Below are positions 44,081 to 52,030 of a stretch of 64,000 nucleotides of DNA, piece after piece. The notes below the pieces were generated by a model. That model searched no databases and was not told the DNA's origin. It worked only from the letters and a program-made list of their open reading frames with translations. Source of the stretch: CAZCPB01 sp044223975 (GTDB lineage Bacteria; Planctomycetota; Phycisphaerae; Phycisphaerales; UBA1924); assembly GCA_044223975.1 (NCBI GenBank), contig JBGALI010000007.1, positions 124,001-188,000 on the forward strand. The letters run 5' to 3'. How positions within the stretch are numbered: position 1 is the first letter of the stretch; every line of letters starts with the position of its first letter. A program made the position numbers and the translations under genes.

Positions 44081-44086
44081 ATGTTA
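44081..44086 (-). promoter_or_regulatory. -10 box of leaderless DUF2007-like copy 1
   Basis: TAACAT, then 6 nt, then the GTG at 44074. There is no ribosome-binding site. Confidence 0.45.
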
Positions 44087-44142
44087 CGGGCCGGGGAAGG
44101 CTTGGGCGATACGTGCTCTGCCCCGCGACCGATTTCGCCGGA

Positions 44143-44598
44143 TTACGGCCGCCGCCAAGGCAGGCTCTGAAAAAGCCCGGGAGCAAACCGCGGGAGCACG
44201 AACACCACCAGCAGCAGGAGTCCGAGCACCACGATCCACGCGGTGATCAGCCGTCGTTGGTCCAGAACACGGCGTGATGGCGGACGCGATTCGTCGGCGT
44301 CCTGCGCCACCCCCTCGCCGGGCGGGCCGACGTCGACCTCGCTCCAATCCAGGTCGACCGAGTCCGCCTTGATCGCGCGAAGCATCTCTCCCGCCCGCTC
44401 CAGGTCGGCGCGGCGCACCATGACTTTCACATCGTTGTTGATCCCGAATTCCCACTGGCCGACGCGAGCAGCCATACCGAAGACTTCGGACGGCACGCCC
44501 TGATTGCGGAGCGACTCGGCGATCGTTTCGGCCTCGAACTCGCTGCGGGCGGAGGTCAGGGGGACGAGGATGTCGGGGTCTTTCCCTTCTGTGCTCAC
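44143..44598 (-). CDS. Tail-anchored DUF2007-like protein (copy 2)
   Basis: The 151-residue protein repeats the architecture of copy 1: an N-terminal domain (ILVPLTSARSEFEAETIAES ... DVKVMVRRADLERAGEML), an acidic linker with DLDWSEVDVGPPGEG, and a C-terminal membrane helix (AWIVVLGLLLLVVFVLPRF). SEFEAETIAES here and REFEAATIAEA in copy 1 are equivalent. GTG start with a TATGAT box 5 nt upstream. Each copy seems to have its own leaderless promoter, so the pair need not be co-regulated. Confidence 0.7.
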   Translation of the reverse strand: MSTEGKDPDILVPLTSARSEFEAETIAESLRNQGVPSEVFGMAARVGQWEFGINNDVKVMVRRADLERAGEMLRAIKADSVDLDWSEVDVGPPGEGVAQDADESRPPSRRVLDQRRLITAWIVVLGLLLLVVFVLPRFAPGLFQSLPWRRP

Positions 44599-44603
44599 GT
44601 CAC

Positions 44604-44609
44604 ATCATA
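44604..44609 (-). promoter_or_regulatory. -10 box of leaderless DUF2007-like copy 2
   Basis: TATGAT (five of six consensus positions), then 5 nt, then the GTG at 44598, with no ribosome-binding site. Confidence 0.5.
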
Positions 44610-44630
44610 TGGACGTCCCGGCAACTCATT

Positions 44631-45776
44631 TCACGCCGGCTCAACCCGCCGCGTGTACGTGATTTCTCGTTCCTGCAACTCTGCGATCACCGTGTCGAGC
44701 ATCCCCGGCACCTGACCAACAAGCTCAGGCACGATCACGCCCGGCTTTCGAAACTTCCCACACGCAATCTGGCGGGCCATGATCGTGCACGGGAACCCGG
44801 TCGTGCGCGACATGCTCGTGGCCTTGGTCTTGTGGTCGTAGAAATCGTGGAGGTCCCACACGCGCCGCTCGCGCTTCCCCTGGTGCTCGCCGGCGACGAT
44901 GATCCGCATCACCGTCACGTCTTCCTCGCCGGGCTTGAACGTCCACATGGGGAACATGAGCTTGGAGATCACGTCCAGCGGGCGCACCTTCACGCCGTTG
45001 ACATCGATCGGCTCCTGGCTGAAAAGGCCCGTCGCCCGCAGCACTCGCATCAACTCGTAGTGCCCGGGGTAGCGGAGCGTCTTCTCCTTCATGAACGGCA
45101 CGGTGTGCGTGCGCGCCAGGCTGCGCAGGCCGTCGGTGTTCACCGCTTCCAGCGTGCCCACGCCGGGAAAGTCCATCAACTCCGGTTCGCTGAGCGCTTC
45201 GCGCACCACGACCTTGCCGTGCTCCACCAGACGCGTCGGGCGGGTGTACTCCTCGAGCACATCGCCCGGCGAGAAGGGCGCCTTGTACTGGAACGGCCAC
45301 CGCCTCTCGCGCGGCAGGCCTCCGACGTAGATCTCGATCGTTTCGCAGCGATCCATCGTCGCCGCCTCGTGCCCCGCCAGCAGGTGGCTCATGCCGGGAG
45401 CGACGCCCATATCGACTACGGCCGTGACACCGTGCTTTTTCGCTAGCCCGTCCAGATCGATCGCATCCTCGGCCATGAACGTGATGTCGCTGTAGTTCTT
45501 CCCAGCCTCGATCACGGCGCGGAGCGTCTGAAGCCCGATCCGGCTGGCGATCGCTCCCAGCACGATGTCAAAGGGGGCGATGACCTTCTTGACGGCGCCG
45601 GGGTCCGACAAGTCCGCCTTCACGGTCTTGAGCCTGCCCCCGGCGCGGCTGTTCGCTGCCGCGAGGTTTTCTTCGCGGGCATCCACGATGGTCACCGCGT
45701 ACGAGGCGTCGGCCGCCATGTCGGCGGCCATGACCGACCCGACCATTCCGGCGCCGAGCACGATAGCTGAAGGCAT
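44631..45776 (-). CDS. Saccharopine dehydrogenase-family oxidoreductase
   Basis: The 381-residue protein opens with an NAD(P)-binding Rossmann motif (AIVLGAGMVGSVMAADMA) and has the saccharopine dehydrogenase/lysine 6-dehydrogenase pattern: the NYSDITFMAEDAI segment, VDMGVAPGMSHLLAGH, and GFPCTIMARQI near the C terminus. Members act on lysine or carboxynorspermidine-type substrates. Neighbours do not indicate which. GAGGAG lies 6 nt before the ATG at 45776; the ATG-like start seven codons earlier is less likely. Confidence 0.85.
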   Translation of the reverse strand: MPSAIVLGAGMVGSVMAADMAADASYAVTIVDAREENLAAANSRAGGRLKTVKADLSDPGAVKKVIAPFDIVLGAIASRIGLQTLRAVIEAGKNYSDITFMAEDAIDLDGLAKKHGVTAVVDMGVAPGMSHLLAGHEAATMDRCETIEIYVGGLPRERRWPFQYKAPFSPGDVLEEYTRPTRLVEHGKVVVREALSEPELMDFPGVGTLEAVNTDGLRSLARTHTVPFMKEKTLRYPGHYELMRVLRATGLFSQEPIDVNGVKVRPLDVISKLMFPMWTFKPGEEDVTVMRIIVAGEHQGKRERRVWDLHDFYDHKTKATSMSRTTGFPCTIMARQIACGKFRKPGVIVPELVGQVPGMLDTVIAELQEREITYTRRVEPA

Positions 45777-45827
45777 ACGTCTCTCCTCGCGAAGCACCGC
45801 GATTCCCGCGCCGGAGCGCGGCCCACC

Positions 45828-46907
45828 TCACTCCGCCCCGGGCATCCAGAGGTAATACACGCCCGAAGCCCCGGACGCCAGGCCCGGCAGCGTCATCGAG
45901 TCGAGCCTGATCTGGACCAGATTGATCTCCTGATCGCGCGAGCGCGACTCGGAAGGGGTGAGATCGTCGATCGAGGCGTACGGCGTGCGGGGCTTGGCAT
46001 CCTCGCCGACGAACTTTACCAGCCGCGCGTTCTTCAGGCCGGCCAGCTCCTTGGCCAGTGCGAACGCCTCGCGCACGCCACCCTCCTTGTCAGCCAGCCC
46101 GATGGCGACGGCGTGGGCGCCGGTCATGACGCGCCCGTCCACCGCATCCGGTGTCGCGGCAAGATGGAACGCAGGGCGTCGCTCCACGACCAGCCCTTTG
46201 AAGCGCGCGTAGAACTCGTCGACCACGCCCTGCAGCACCGCGTACTGACCTTCCTTGATGGGCTCGAACGGGCTGGCGAGGTCCTTGTTCGGCCCCGACA
46301 CCACGTCTCGCGACTTGATCCCGATCCGGTTCAGGCCCTCGCTGAAATTGATGGTGGGGATGATGACGCCGATGGAGCCGGTGATCGTGGTCGGTTGCAC
46401 GACGATTTTGTCTGCGGCGCACGCGAGGTAGTACCCACCGCTGGCCGCAACTTCTCCGAGCGATGCGACGACCGGCTTCTTGGTCGTCTCGGCGAACCGC
46501 CGGACCTCGTGGAACATGATGTCGCTGCCGGTCACCGTGCCGCCGGGCGAGTTGATGCGGAGGATGATCGCCCTGACCGAGGAGTCCTTCTCCGCGGCGT
46601 CCAGGCGAGCGACAAGTTGGTCGACGGGGCTGGGGCTGCTCCCGAGCAGGCCCGGCATGCGGACGTCCGAGATCAATCCGCGGACGTCGATCATGGCCAC
46701 GGTGCCGTCCGAGGGCCCGGGTTCATCGAGCACGGTCTTCGCGACGAGGTCCCCGCTGTCGGCCGGCAACCCGACGTTGACGTTGATCTTCGGCGTGCAC
46801 CCCGAGAGGAGTACGCCCGCGCATGCCCCGGCGGCCGCGAGCCCCAGGCTCCGGATCATGCCCCCCCGGCGTCGGAGGGCACAACGGCAGGATCGTGAGA
46901 TGTTCAT
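45828..46907 (-). CDS. sppA: Signal peptide peptidase SppA, lipoprotein form
   Basis: The 359-residue protein has the short-type SppA core: RAIILRINSPGGTVTGSD, the nucleophile Ser156 in GEVAASGGYYLA and the general base Lys208 in SGPNKDLASPFEP (numbered from the first ATG). It degrades leftover signal peptides in the membrane. The N terminus holds a lipobox (LSGC, Cys37), so the protease would be lipid-anchored, unlike the usual membrane helix. The first ATG is chosen because a TAGACT box lies exactly 6 nt upstream; an ATG 16 codons later with a G-rich leader gives a more ordinary lipoprotein signal. It is divergent from rsmH. Confidence 0.9.
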   Translation of the reverse strand: MNISRSCRCALRRRGGMIRSLGLAAAGACAGVLLSGCTPKINVNVGLPADSGDLVAKTVLDEPGPSDGTVAMIDVRGLISDVRMPGLLGSSPSPVDQLVARLDAAEKDSSVRAIILRINSPGGTVTGSDIMFHEVRRFAETTKKPVVASLGEVAASGGYYLACAADKIVVQPTTITGSIGVIIPTINFSEGLNRIGIKSRDVVSGPNKDLASPFEPIKEGQYAVLQGVVDEFYARFKGLVVERRPAFHLAATPDAVDGRVMTGAHAVAIGLADKEGGVREAFALAKELAGLKNARLVKFVGEDAKPRTPYASIDDLTPSESRSRDQEINLVQIRLDSMTLPGLASGASGVYYLWMPGAE

Positions 46908-46913
46908 GCGAAC

Positions 46914-46919
46914 AGTCTA
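46914..46919 (-). promoter_or_regulatory. -10 box of leaderless sppA transcript
   Basis: TAGACT is followed by 6 nt (GTTCGC) and the first sppA ATG. This supports the longer reading of the gene. Confidence 0.5.
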
Positions 46920-46950
46920 CGGCGGCCCCGGTCGGGTTCTACGCTGGGGT

Positions 46951-47919
46951 GTGAACGAGGGGCACGTCCCGGTCCTGCTGCCAGAGATCCTTGAACTGTT
47001 GGCCCCTGCGCCCGGTGAGGTCTATGTCGACTGCACCGTCGGTCGCGGAGGGCACGCGGCGGCCATCGCTCCGCGCCTGTTCCCCGGCGGTCGGGTTGTC
47101 ATCAACGATCTCGACGCCGCGAATCTCGAGCACGCCCGAGAGCGCGTGTTGTGTGCAACGGAACAGGCGCAATCTCCGGCGTCCACGGTCGTCGTGGTGC
47201 GCGGAAATTACGCGGCGCTGCCGCGGGCGCTTGCCGAAGCGCAAATCTGTGCCGATCTGGTCCTCGCCGACCTGGGTTTTTCGTCCAGCCAGGTGGACGA
47301 CCCGGCGCGCGGCTTTTCCTTCAGCAAGGACGGACCGCTCGACATGCGTTTGGACCCCTCCAGCCCGGTGAACGCCGCGGACCTGGTGGCGTCGCTCCCG
47401 GAGGCGGAGCTGGCGTCGCTCATCCGCGACTTTGGTGAAGAACGGCACGCGACACTCGTGGCCCGAAAACTTGTCCGCGCGCGCCGGGAGCAACCGATAA
47501 CGACCACGCGGCAGCTGGCAGAGCTGGTCCGCTCGGCCCTGGGGACTCGGGGCGACGCTTCGGGGATCCACCCCGCGACTCGGACCTTTCAGGCGCTCCG
47601 CATCGCCGTCAACGACGAGATCGGAAGCTTGGAGGCGTTCCTGGCCGGGGTGTTGCGGGGGGCTCACGGCGCGGCGAAGGGTTCGCCGACGTGGCTCGCA
47701 CCGGGCGCGCGGGTTGCGGTAATCTCGTTCCACTCGCTGGAGGACAGGCCGGTGAAGCACGCGTTCGAGAGATTGGTCGAGGAGGGCGTGGGCGAAGCGC
47801 TCACCCGTTCTCCCGTTCGCGCCGGCGAAGCGGAGACTCAGAGCAATCCCCGGGCGCGGTCGGCCAAGCTCCGTGCGGTGCGGATCGCCCCCGCACAGGG
47901 GCGCGACGGATCGGTATGA
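46951..47919 (+). CDS. rsmH: 16S rRNA (cytosine1402-N4)-methyltransferase RsmH
   Basis: The 322-residue protein has the RsmH (MraW) sequence: HVPVLLPEILELL at the start, the SAM-binding VDCTVGRGGHAAAI, ADLVLADLGFSSSQVDDPARGFSF, and the C-terminal ISFHSLEDRPVKHAF. It methylates 16S rRNA position C1402 and is a standard first gene of the division/cell-wall cluster; here mraZ is absent upstream. The GTG at 46951 gives the normal N terminus; in-frame ATG codons at 46900 and 46906 would add about 15 residues. The following genes (LysM, ftsL, ftsI) are on the same strand. Confidence 0.94.
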   Translation: MNEGHVPVLLPEILELLAPAPGEVYVDCTVGRGGHAAAIAPRLFPGGRVVINDLDAANLEHARERVLCATEQAQSPASTVVVVRGNYAALPRALAEAQICADLVLADLGFSSSQVDDPARGFSFSKDGPLDMRLDPSSPVNAADLVASLPEAELASLIRDFGEERHATLVARKLVRARREQPITTTRQLAELVRSALGTRGDASGIHPATRTFQALRIAVNDEIGSLEAFLAGVLRGAHGAAKGSPTWLAPGARVAVISFHSLEDRPVKHAFERLVEEGVGEALTRSPVRAGEAETQSNPRARSAKLRAVRIAPAQGRDGSV

Positions 47920-47925
47920 TGCGGC

Positions 47926-48024
47926 CCCGCGTTCCGAAAGGGCGCGGGTTCGATTCTGGTCGGCGGGAGCATCGGACGCTCCCGAGTGTCTTGAAGGTTG
48001 TTGCGGCTCCCACGGCCGGGAGCC
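47926..48024 (+). ncRNA. Three-hairpin leader with exchangeable arms
   Basis: The 121-nt gap between rsmH and the LysM gene can form three stem-loops in series. Hairpin 1 is CCCGCG (47926-47931) with CGCGGG (47943-47948). Hairpin 2 is GGGAGC (47965-47970) with GCTCCC (47978-47983). Hairpin 3 is GGCTCCC (48005-48011) with GGGAGCC (48018-48024). The arms of 2 and 3 are complementary to each other as well, so mutually exclusive folds exist. Hairpin 3 ends next to the AAGGA ribosome-binding site of the LysM gene. There is no T run. This is a candidate RNA regulatory leader, not a recognised family. Confidence 0.4.
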
Positions 48025-48040
48025 ATGAAGGACACACGCA

Positions 48041-48850
48041 GTGACGCGCGAACTCAAGCTGGCTCTCATCGTCGGATTCTCGCTGGTCCTCATCGTTACG
48101 GTGCTGGTCAGCGACCACCTCTCCAAGGCGCGCCGCCAGACGCTGGCATCGCCGCAGGCGGACATGCCGCTGGCGTTGATGCAGCCCGAGCCGGCGCCCC
48201 CGGCGATCGCGATGTCCGACAGTTCGCCCCGGCTGATCCCCGCCCACGAGGCGTCCGAGCCCGCGGCGCTCGAGGCTCGCGCCGAGCCGGTTCCTGAGCC
48301 GATCGATATCCACCTGGGCACAAAGTCCGGCCGCGGCCCCGCCGTCCCGACAACCCCCGACAAGGCTCTGGACTCGTCGATCGCCGCTGCCCCGAACAAG
48401 GCGATCAAGGAGCCGCCCGCCGAGACGGTTTCCGCGGAGCGCACCCACGTCGTCGCCGAGGGCGAGACGCTCTTCCAGATCGCCAAGAAGTACTACGGCG
48501 CCGGCAACTCCTGGCCCAAGATCGCGCAGTACAACGGCATCCGCGCCGAGGCGATTAAGCCCGGCACGACGCTCCGTCTGCCCGGCCTCGAGGCGTCACC
48601 CGCGCTTGCCGTGGCTCCCCGGACCGCTCCCAAAAAGGGCAACGACGCGAGCTTGATCGTTCCCAAGAAGTCCGCCGATTCGACCTTGCATCCCAAGATC
48701 TACACGGTCAAGCAGGGTGACACGCTCGCCAGCATCTCCCGCCGCATGCTCGGCTCGCCCGAGCGTCTGGCCGACCTGGTTCGGCTGAACGGGATCGAGG
48801 ACACCGACACGCTCAGCATCGGCCAGACGATCAAGCTCCCCAATTCCTGA
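48041..48850 (+). CDS. Membrane-anchored protein with two LysM domains
   Basis: The 269-residue protein has one N-terminal membrane helix (LALIVGFSLVLIVTVLV), a Pro/Ala/Glu-rich linker (about 40-125) and two LysM domains: THVVAEGETLFQIAKKYYG to about residue 185 and YTVKQGDTLASISRRMLG to the end. LysM binds N-acetylglucosamine in peptidoglycan. Its position inside the division cluster, between rsmH and ftsL, suggests a role at the septum or in wall synthesis. GTG start preceded by AAGGA. Confidence 0.85.
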   Translation: MTRELKLALIVGFSLVLIVTVLVSDHLSKARRQTLASPQADMPLALMQPEPAPPAIAMSDSSPRLIPAHEASEPAALEARAEPVPEPIDIHLGTKSGRGPAVPTTPDKALDSSIAAAPNKAIKEPPAETVSAERTHVVAEGETLFQIAKKYYGAGNSWPKIAQYNGIRAEAIKPGTTLRLPGLEASPALAVAPRTAPKKGNDASLIVPKKSADSTLHPKIYTVKQGDTLASISRRMLGSPERLADLVRLNGIEDTDTLSIGQTIKLPNS

Positions 48851-48893
48851 GCCGGCGGTCCTTCGGTGGCGTTTCGCGGGACTGGAGGTTCGG

Positions 48894-49316
48894 GTGTTCG
48901 CCAAGCTCGTCGCGGTCATCTTGGGCATCGGCGTGATCGGCTGTGGCCTTCTGGCCCTGCGCCAGCAGCGCCTCGAAGCCGCGAGCGAACTGGCCCGGGT
49001 CCAGGTCCGCATCCGCGATCAGGACGAGCGGCTGTGGCGGCTGCGATCGGACATCGCCCGGCGCACCACGCCGGAGCACGTTCGCGAGATGGCTGCCGCG
49101 ATCGGGCCGCTCCGCCCCTTGGTGCCCCAGCTGCCTGCGCACAATCTCGAGATGCGTCGCGCGGCGGGTGACGAAGCCGGTCCGAAGGTCGTCGACGCCG
49201 CTCCGCTACCGCGCGTGCCCACGGGTGTTCCCAGTCTTGCCCCTCCGCCGGGATTACCCAAGCTGTCCGGCAAGAACCGTGCATCCAAGTACGCCAAGGT
49301 GGAGACCGAGCGGTGA
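48894..49316 (+). CDS. FtsL-like division protein
   Basis: The 140-residue protein has a very short cytoplasmic end, a membrane helix (about 4-22) and a coiled coil (about 24-60, RQQRLEAASELARVQVRIRDQ). This topology, plus its location directly before the transpeptidase gene, is the basis for calling it FtsL; FtsL sequences diverge too much for motif support. FtsL-type proteins activate FtsWI at the division site. The tail is Pro-rich. GGAGG lies 7 nt before the GTG start. It overlaps ftsI by 4 bp (GTGA). Confidence 0.65.
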   Translation: MFAKLVAVILGIGVIGCGLLALRQQRLEAASELARVQVRIRDQDERLWRLRSDIARRTTPEHVREMAAAIGPLRPLVPQLPAHNLEMRRAAGDEAGPKVVDAAPLPRVPTGVPSLAPPPGLPKLSGKNRASKYAKVETER

Positions 49317-51484
49317 CAACCGAAGCGAGCCTCGGCTCGACCCGGCGGATCGATGCGGTGGCCTATGCCGCCGCTATCGGCGTCACGGTTCTGATGGTGG
49401 CCCTCCTCGCGCGGGTGGTACAACTCCAGTTGGTCCCGGGGACCAAGCTCGAGGCGTACCTGACGCCAAAGGTCAGCACTCGCCGCGAACTTCCGGCACG
49501 CGGCGACCTGGTCGACCGACGCAATCGTCAGCTCGCCGTGACCCGCTTTGCCACGCGAGTAGTGGTGGACCCCACGCTGTTCCCCAACCCGCCGGACGAG
49601 GCGATCGGACGGCTTGCGACCGCGATGAGCATCTCACCCGATGCCGTGGGCGAGCGCGTGATGTGGTCGTTTCGCAAGAACGTCGAGCGGGGATGGTCTC
49701 CCTCAGATCCGCCCGGCACGACAGCCAACAAGCCCAAGCTGCCGTCGGGGGTCGAATCATTCCTCCGCATGCTGGCGCCTTCAAAGGCCGCTCGCCCGTC
49801 GCCCGGATCCGAGGGTGTGATCCTCGCAGAGGGCGAAGACCCCGAGGCCCAACTCGCCAAGGGGTTCATCAGGTACCTGCCGGTTGGAGGTGTGCTGGAT
49901 GATTCCGCGGCCGCCGCGGTGAGGGGCCTGAAGATCTCCGGTGTCCAGCTCGAGGAGTGCGCGGTTCGCGAGTACCCCGGCGGCGGAGAGGTCGCGGCCC
50001 TGGTCGGCAAGGTCGGCTTCGAGAACAAGGGGTTGATGGGGATGGAGCAGCGTCTGGACGCCAAGCTCCTCGGCACACCGGGCAAGGTGTCGTACGTTCG
50101 CGACGCCCTCGGCACACCCCTGTGGGTTGAACCCGGCCAGGTGCGCCCCGCCACGCCCGGCCAGGATGTGCGACTCTCGATCGACCTCGAACTTCAGCGC
50201 ATCGGCTACGAGGAACTCCTGCGGGGCGTCGAAGACGCCAACGCCAACGGCGGACGGCTGGTCATCCTCGACCCCGCGACGGGCGAGATCCTGGCCATGG
50301 CGGACGTGGTCCGTCCGATCGCGGGTGCGGTCGAGTACCCCTGGGTGCCCGTCAGCGTGAAGGGTACGGGCCACGAGGCTCCTGAACCCTCGCCGGCCCC
50401 CGGCGGCAAGCGGTTCATCACGATCCACGAGGACCCGGCCCGGCTGGCGCACCCCGCCTTGGCCCGAAATCGATGCATCGAGGACATCTACGAGCCCGGC
50501 TCGACGTTCAAGCCGTTCGTGTGGTCAACGATCACTGAACTTGGCCTTGCGAAGGTCGACGAAGTCTTCGATACCGAGGGCGGGCACTTCAAGACCTACT
50601 ACGGGCGCTACATCGAGGATGTCACCAAGCGCGCCGAGATGACCTGGCGCGAGGTGCTGATCAATTCCAGCAACATCGGCATGATCAAGGCGGCCGAGCG
50701 CCTGACGTACCCGCAGCTGCACGACACGGTCGCACGGTTCGGCTTCGGCAAGCCCACGGGGATTCTGCGGCTGACGAGCGAGCAGGGACTGGGCGGCGAG
50801 GCGTCGGGCATCGTGACTCCGCTCAAGACGTGGACGAAATACACGCACACCTCCGTCGCGTACGGGCATGAGGTCGCCGTGACTCCGGTGCAGATGGTGC
50901 GGGGGTTCAGTGCATTCGCCCGCTCCGGGCGGCTTGCCGGCACTCTGCCCAGCCTCCGTTTGACCGCGCGTAGTTCTGATGAGGGCGCGGACGCCGTGGT
51001 GTACCGAGTTCTTCCGCCCGAGATCGCCGAACTGACGCGCCGCACGATGCGCGGCGTAGCCGAGAACATGGAAAAGAGCCTCGCCGACAAGCACGCCGCC
51101 GGCAGCACCGGCGAGACGGGCTGGAAGTACCCCATGTTCGGCAAGTCGGGCACGGCTGAGATTCCGCTCGGGAAGCCCCCGAAGGGTTTCCGCAGGCCGC
51201 GTGGTTCGAGCGGGTACTACGACGGTCAGTACAACTCCAGCTTCATTGCCGGCGGGCCGGTTGAAGATCCTCGCCTGGTCGTGCTGGTGGTCATCGACGA
51301 TCCGGGCCCGGAAAAGGTGCGCGGCAAGGTCCACTACGGATCCAAGGTCGCCGGCCCGGTCGTGCGCCGTGTCATGGAGCGGGGCCTCACGTACCTCGGA
51401 ACGCCGGTGCCTCCCCCGGACCCGGCCATCGAGGATCATGCCGTGCAGACGGCGGCGGCCCAGTTGAGCGGCGTTCACGAGTGA
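49313..51484 (+). CDS. ftsI: Septal peptidoglycan transpeptidase FtsI/PBP3-like
   Basis: The 723-residue protein has a membrane helix at about 20-40, a PBP dimerisation domain and the transpeptidase domain with Ser397-x-x-Lys (EPGSTFKPF), SSN at 452-454 and KSG at 611-613 (FGKSGTAE). It cross-links septal peptidoglycan. It is longer than the roughly 590 residues of E. coli FtsI because of insertions in the dimerisation region (about 150-190) and around 340-375; there is no PASTA domain. Assignment to FtsI rather than PBP2 rests on rsmH and ftsL upstream. Downstream, where murE usually lies, the cluster stops. Confidence 0.9.
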   Translation: MTTEASLGSTRRIDAVAYAAAIGVTVLMVALLARVVQLQLVPGTKLEAYLTPKVSTRRELPARGDLVDRRNRQLAVTRFATRVVVDPTLFPNPPDEAIGRLATAMSISPDAVGERVMWSFRKNVERGWSPSDPPGTTANKPKLPSGVESFLRMLAPSKAARPSPGSEGVILAEGEDPEAQLAKGFIRYLPVGGVLDDSAAAAVRGLKISGVQLEECAVREYPGGGEVAALVGKVGFENKGLMGMEQRLDAKLLGTPGKVSYVRDALGTPLWVEPGQVRPATPGQDVRLSIDLELQRIGYEELLRGVEDANANGGRLVILDPATGEILAMADVVRPIAGAVEYPWVPVSVKGTGHEAPEPSPAPGGKRFITIHEDPARLAHPALARNRCIEDIYEPGSTFKPFVWSTITELGLAKVDEVFDTEGGHFKTYYGRYIEDVTKRAEMTWREVLINSSNIGMIKAAERLTYPQLHDTVARFGFGKPTGILRLTSEQGLGGEASGIVTPLKTWTKYTHTSVAYGHEVAVTPVQMVRGFSAFARSGRLAGTLPSLRLTARSSDEGADAVVYRVLPPEIAELTRRTMRGVAENMEKSLADKHAAGSTGETGWKYPMFGKSGTAEIPLGKPPKGFRRPRGSSGYYDGQYNSSFIAGGPVEDPRLVVLVVIDDPGPEKVRGKVHYGSKVAGPVVRRVMERGLTYLGTPVPPPDPAIEDHAVQTAAAQLSGVHE

Positions 51485-51599
51485 TCGCTCGGCGGCGCTG
51501 GCTCGTGCTCGCTCTCGTCCAAACATCTGGTTGACTCTGGTGCGGGCAAAGGAGGCCCCGCGTGAATTCGCGGCGATGGACCCAAATGTCCAGCGGAAT

Positions 51600-51656
51600 C
51601 GTCGCGCCAGCGACGCGTGGGCGCGAGGATCCCGCCGGAGCGCGCGCACGCTCCGG
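51600..51656. terminator. Two stem-loops between converging ftsI and DUF5989 genes
   Basis: CGTCGC-gcca-GCGACG (51600-51615) and CCGGAGCG-cgcgca-CGCTCCGG (51635-51656) are perfect hairpins. They lie between two converging genes and so may end transcription from both sides. Neither has a T run, so the terminator call is tentative. Confidence 0.35.
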
Positions 51657-51678
51657 AATGCGCCGCGTCGTGCCCGGC

Positions 51679-51897
51679 TCAGAACAACGCGTAAATGAAC
51701 GGGCCCGCCGCCGTGGTGCTCAAGACCAGCAGCACGCCGATGGCCAGGAGCGCGACGACAATGGGGGTGACCCACCATTTCTTATTGTCGCGCATGAAGT
51801 CCCAGAGTTCCGAGATGAACCCCTGTTCGGCCTGGCCAGCCTGGCGCGCGAAATCGTCGCTCGACGGGGACGGGGGCTGCTTGGGCTGGTCGGTCAT
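51679..51897 (-). CDS. DUF5989 family small membrane protein
   Basis: The 72-residue protein matches DUF5989: a hydrophilic N terminus, the motif ISELWDFMRDNKKWWVTPIV, one membrane helix and the terminal APFIY-like end (here AGPFIYALF). In other bacteria these peptides are encoded beside carbamoyltransferase and SxtJ-type genes; that context is missing here. GGAG lies 5 nt before the ATG. The role is unknown. Confidence 0.85.
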   Translation of the reverse strand: MTDQPKQPPSPSSDDFARQAGQAEQGFISELWDFMRDNKKWWVTPIVVALLAIGVLLVLSTTAAGPFIYALF

Positions 51898-51996
51898 GGT
51901 CGCTCCGTCGTAGGGCAGGGATGCTCCATGATAGATCGGCACGGACGCACGGCCTGCTTTGCGCATCTTGGGATACCGGACCGCCAATCCCGTGCC

Positions 51997-52024
51997 TTGC
52001 TTCTGAACGCAGTCCCGCCACAAT
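51997..52024 (+). promoter_or_regulatory. Promoter of leaderless flavoprotein transcript
   Basis: TTGCTT (51997-52002), a 16-nt spacer and CACAAT (52019-52024) precede the ATG at 52031 by 6 nt. There is no ribosome-binding site. It is the only one of the leaderless-type promoters here with a plausible -35 element. Confidence 0.45.
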
Positions 52025-52030
52025 GTGCGG

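Noticed and set aside
47920..48024. Possible tRNA between rsmH and the LysM gene, suggested by GGGTTCGATTC, a T-arm-like string
   Set aside because: The flanking bases cannot form a 5-bp T stem and there is no acceptor stem or anticodon arm.
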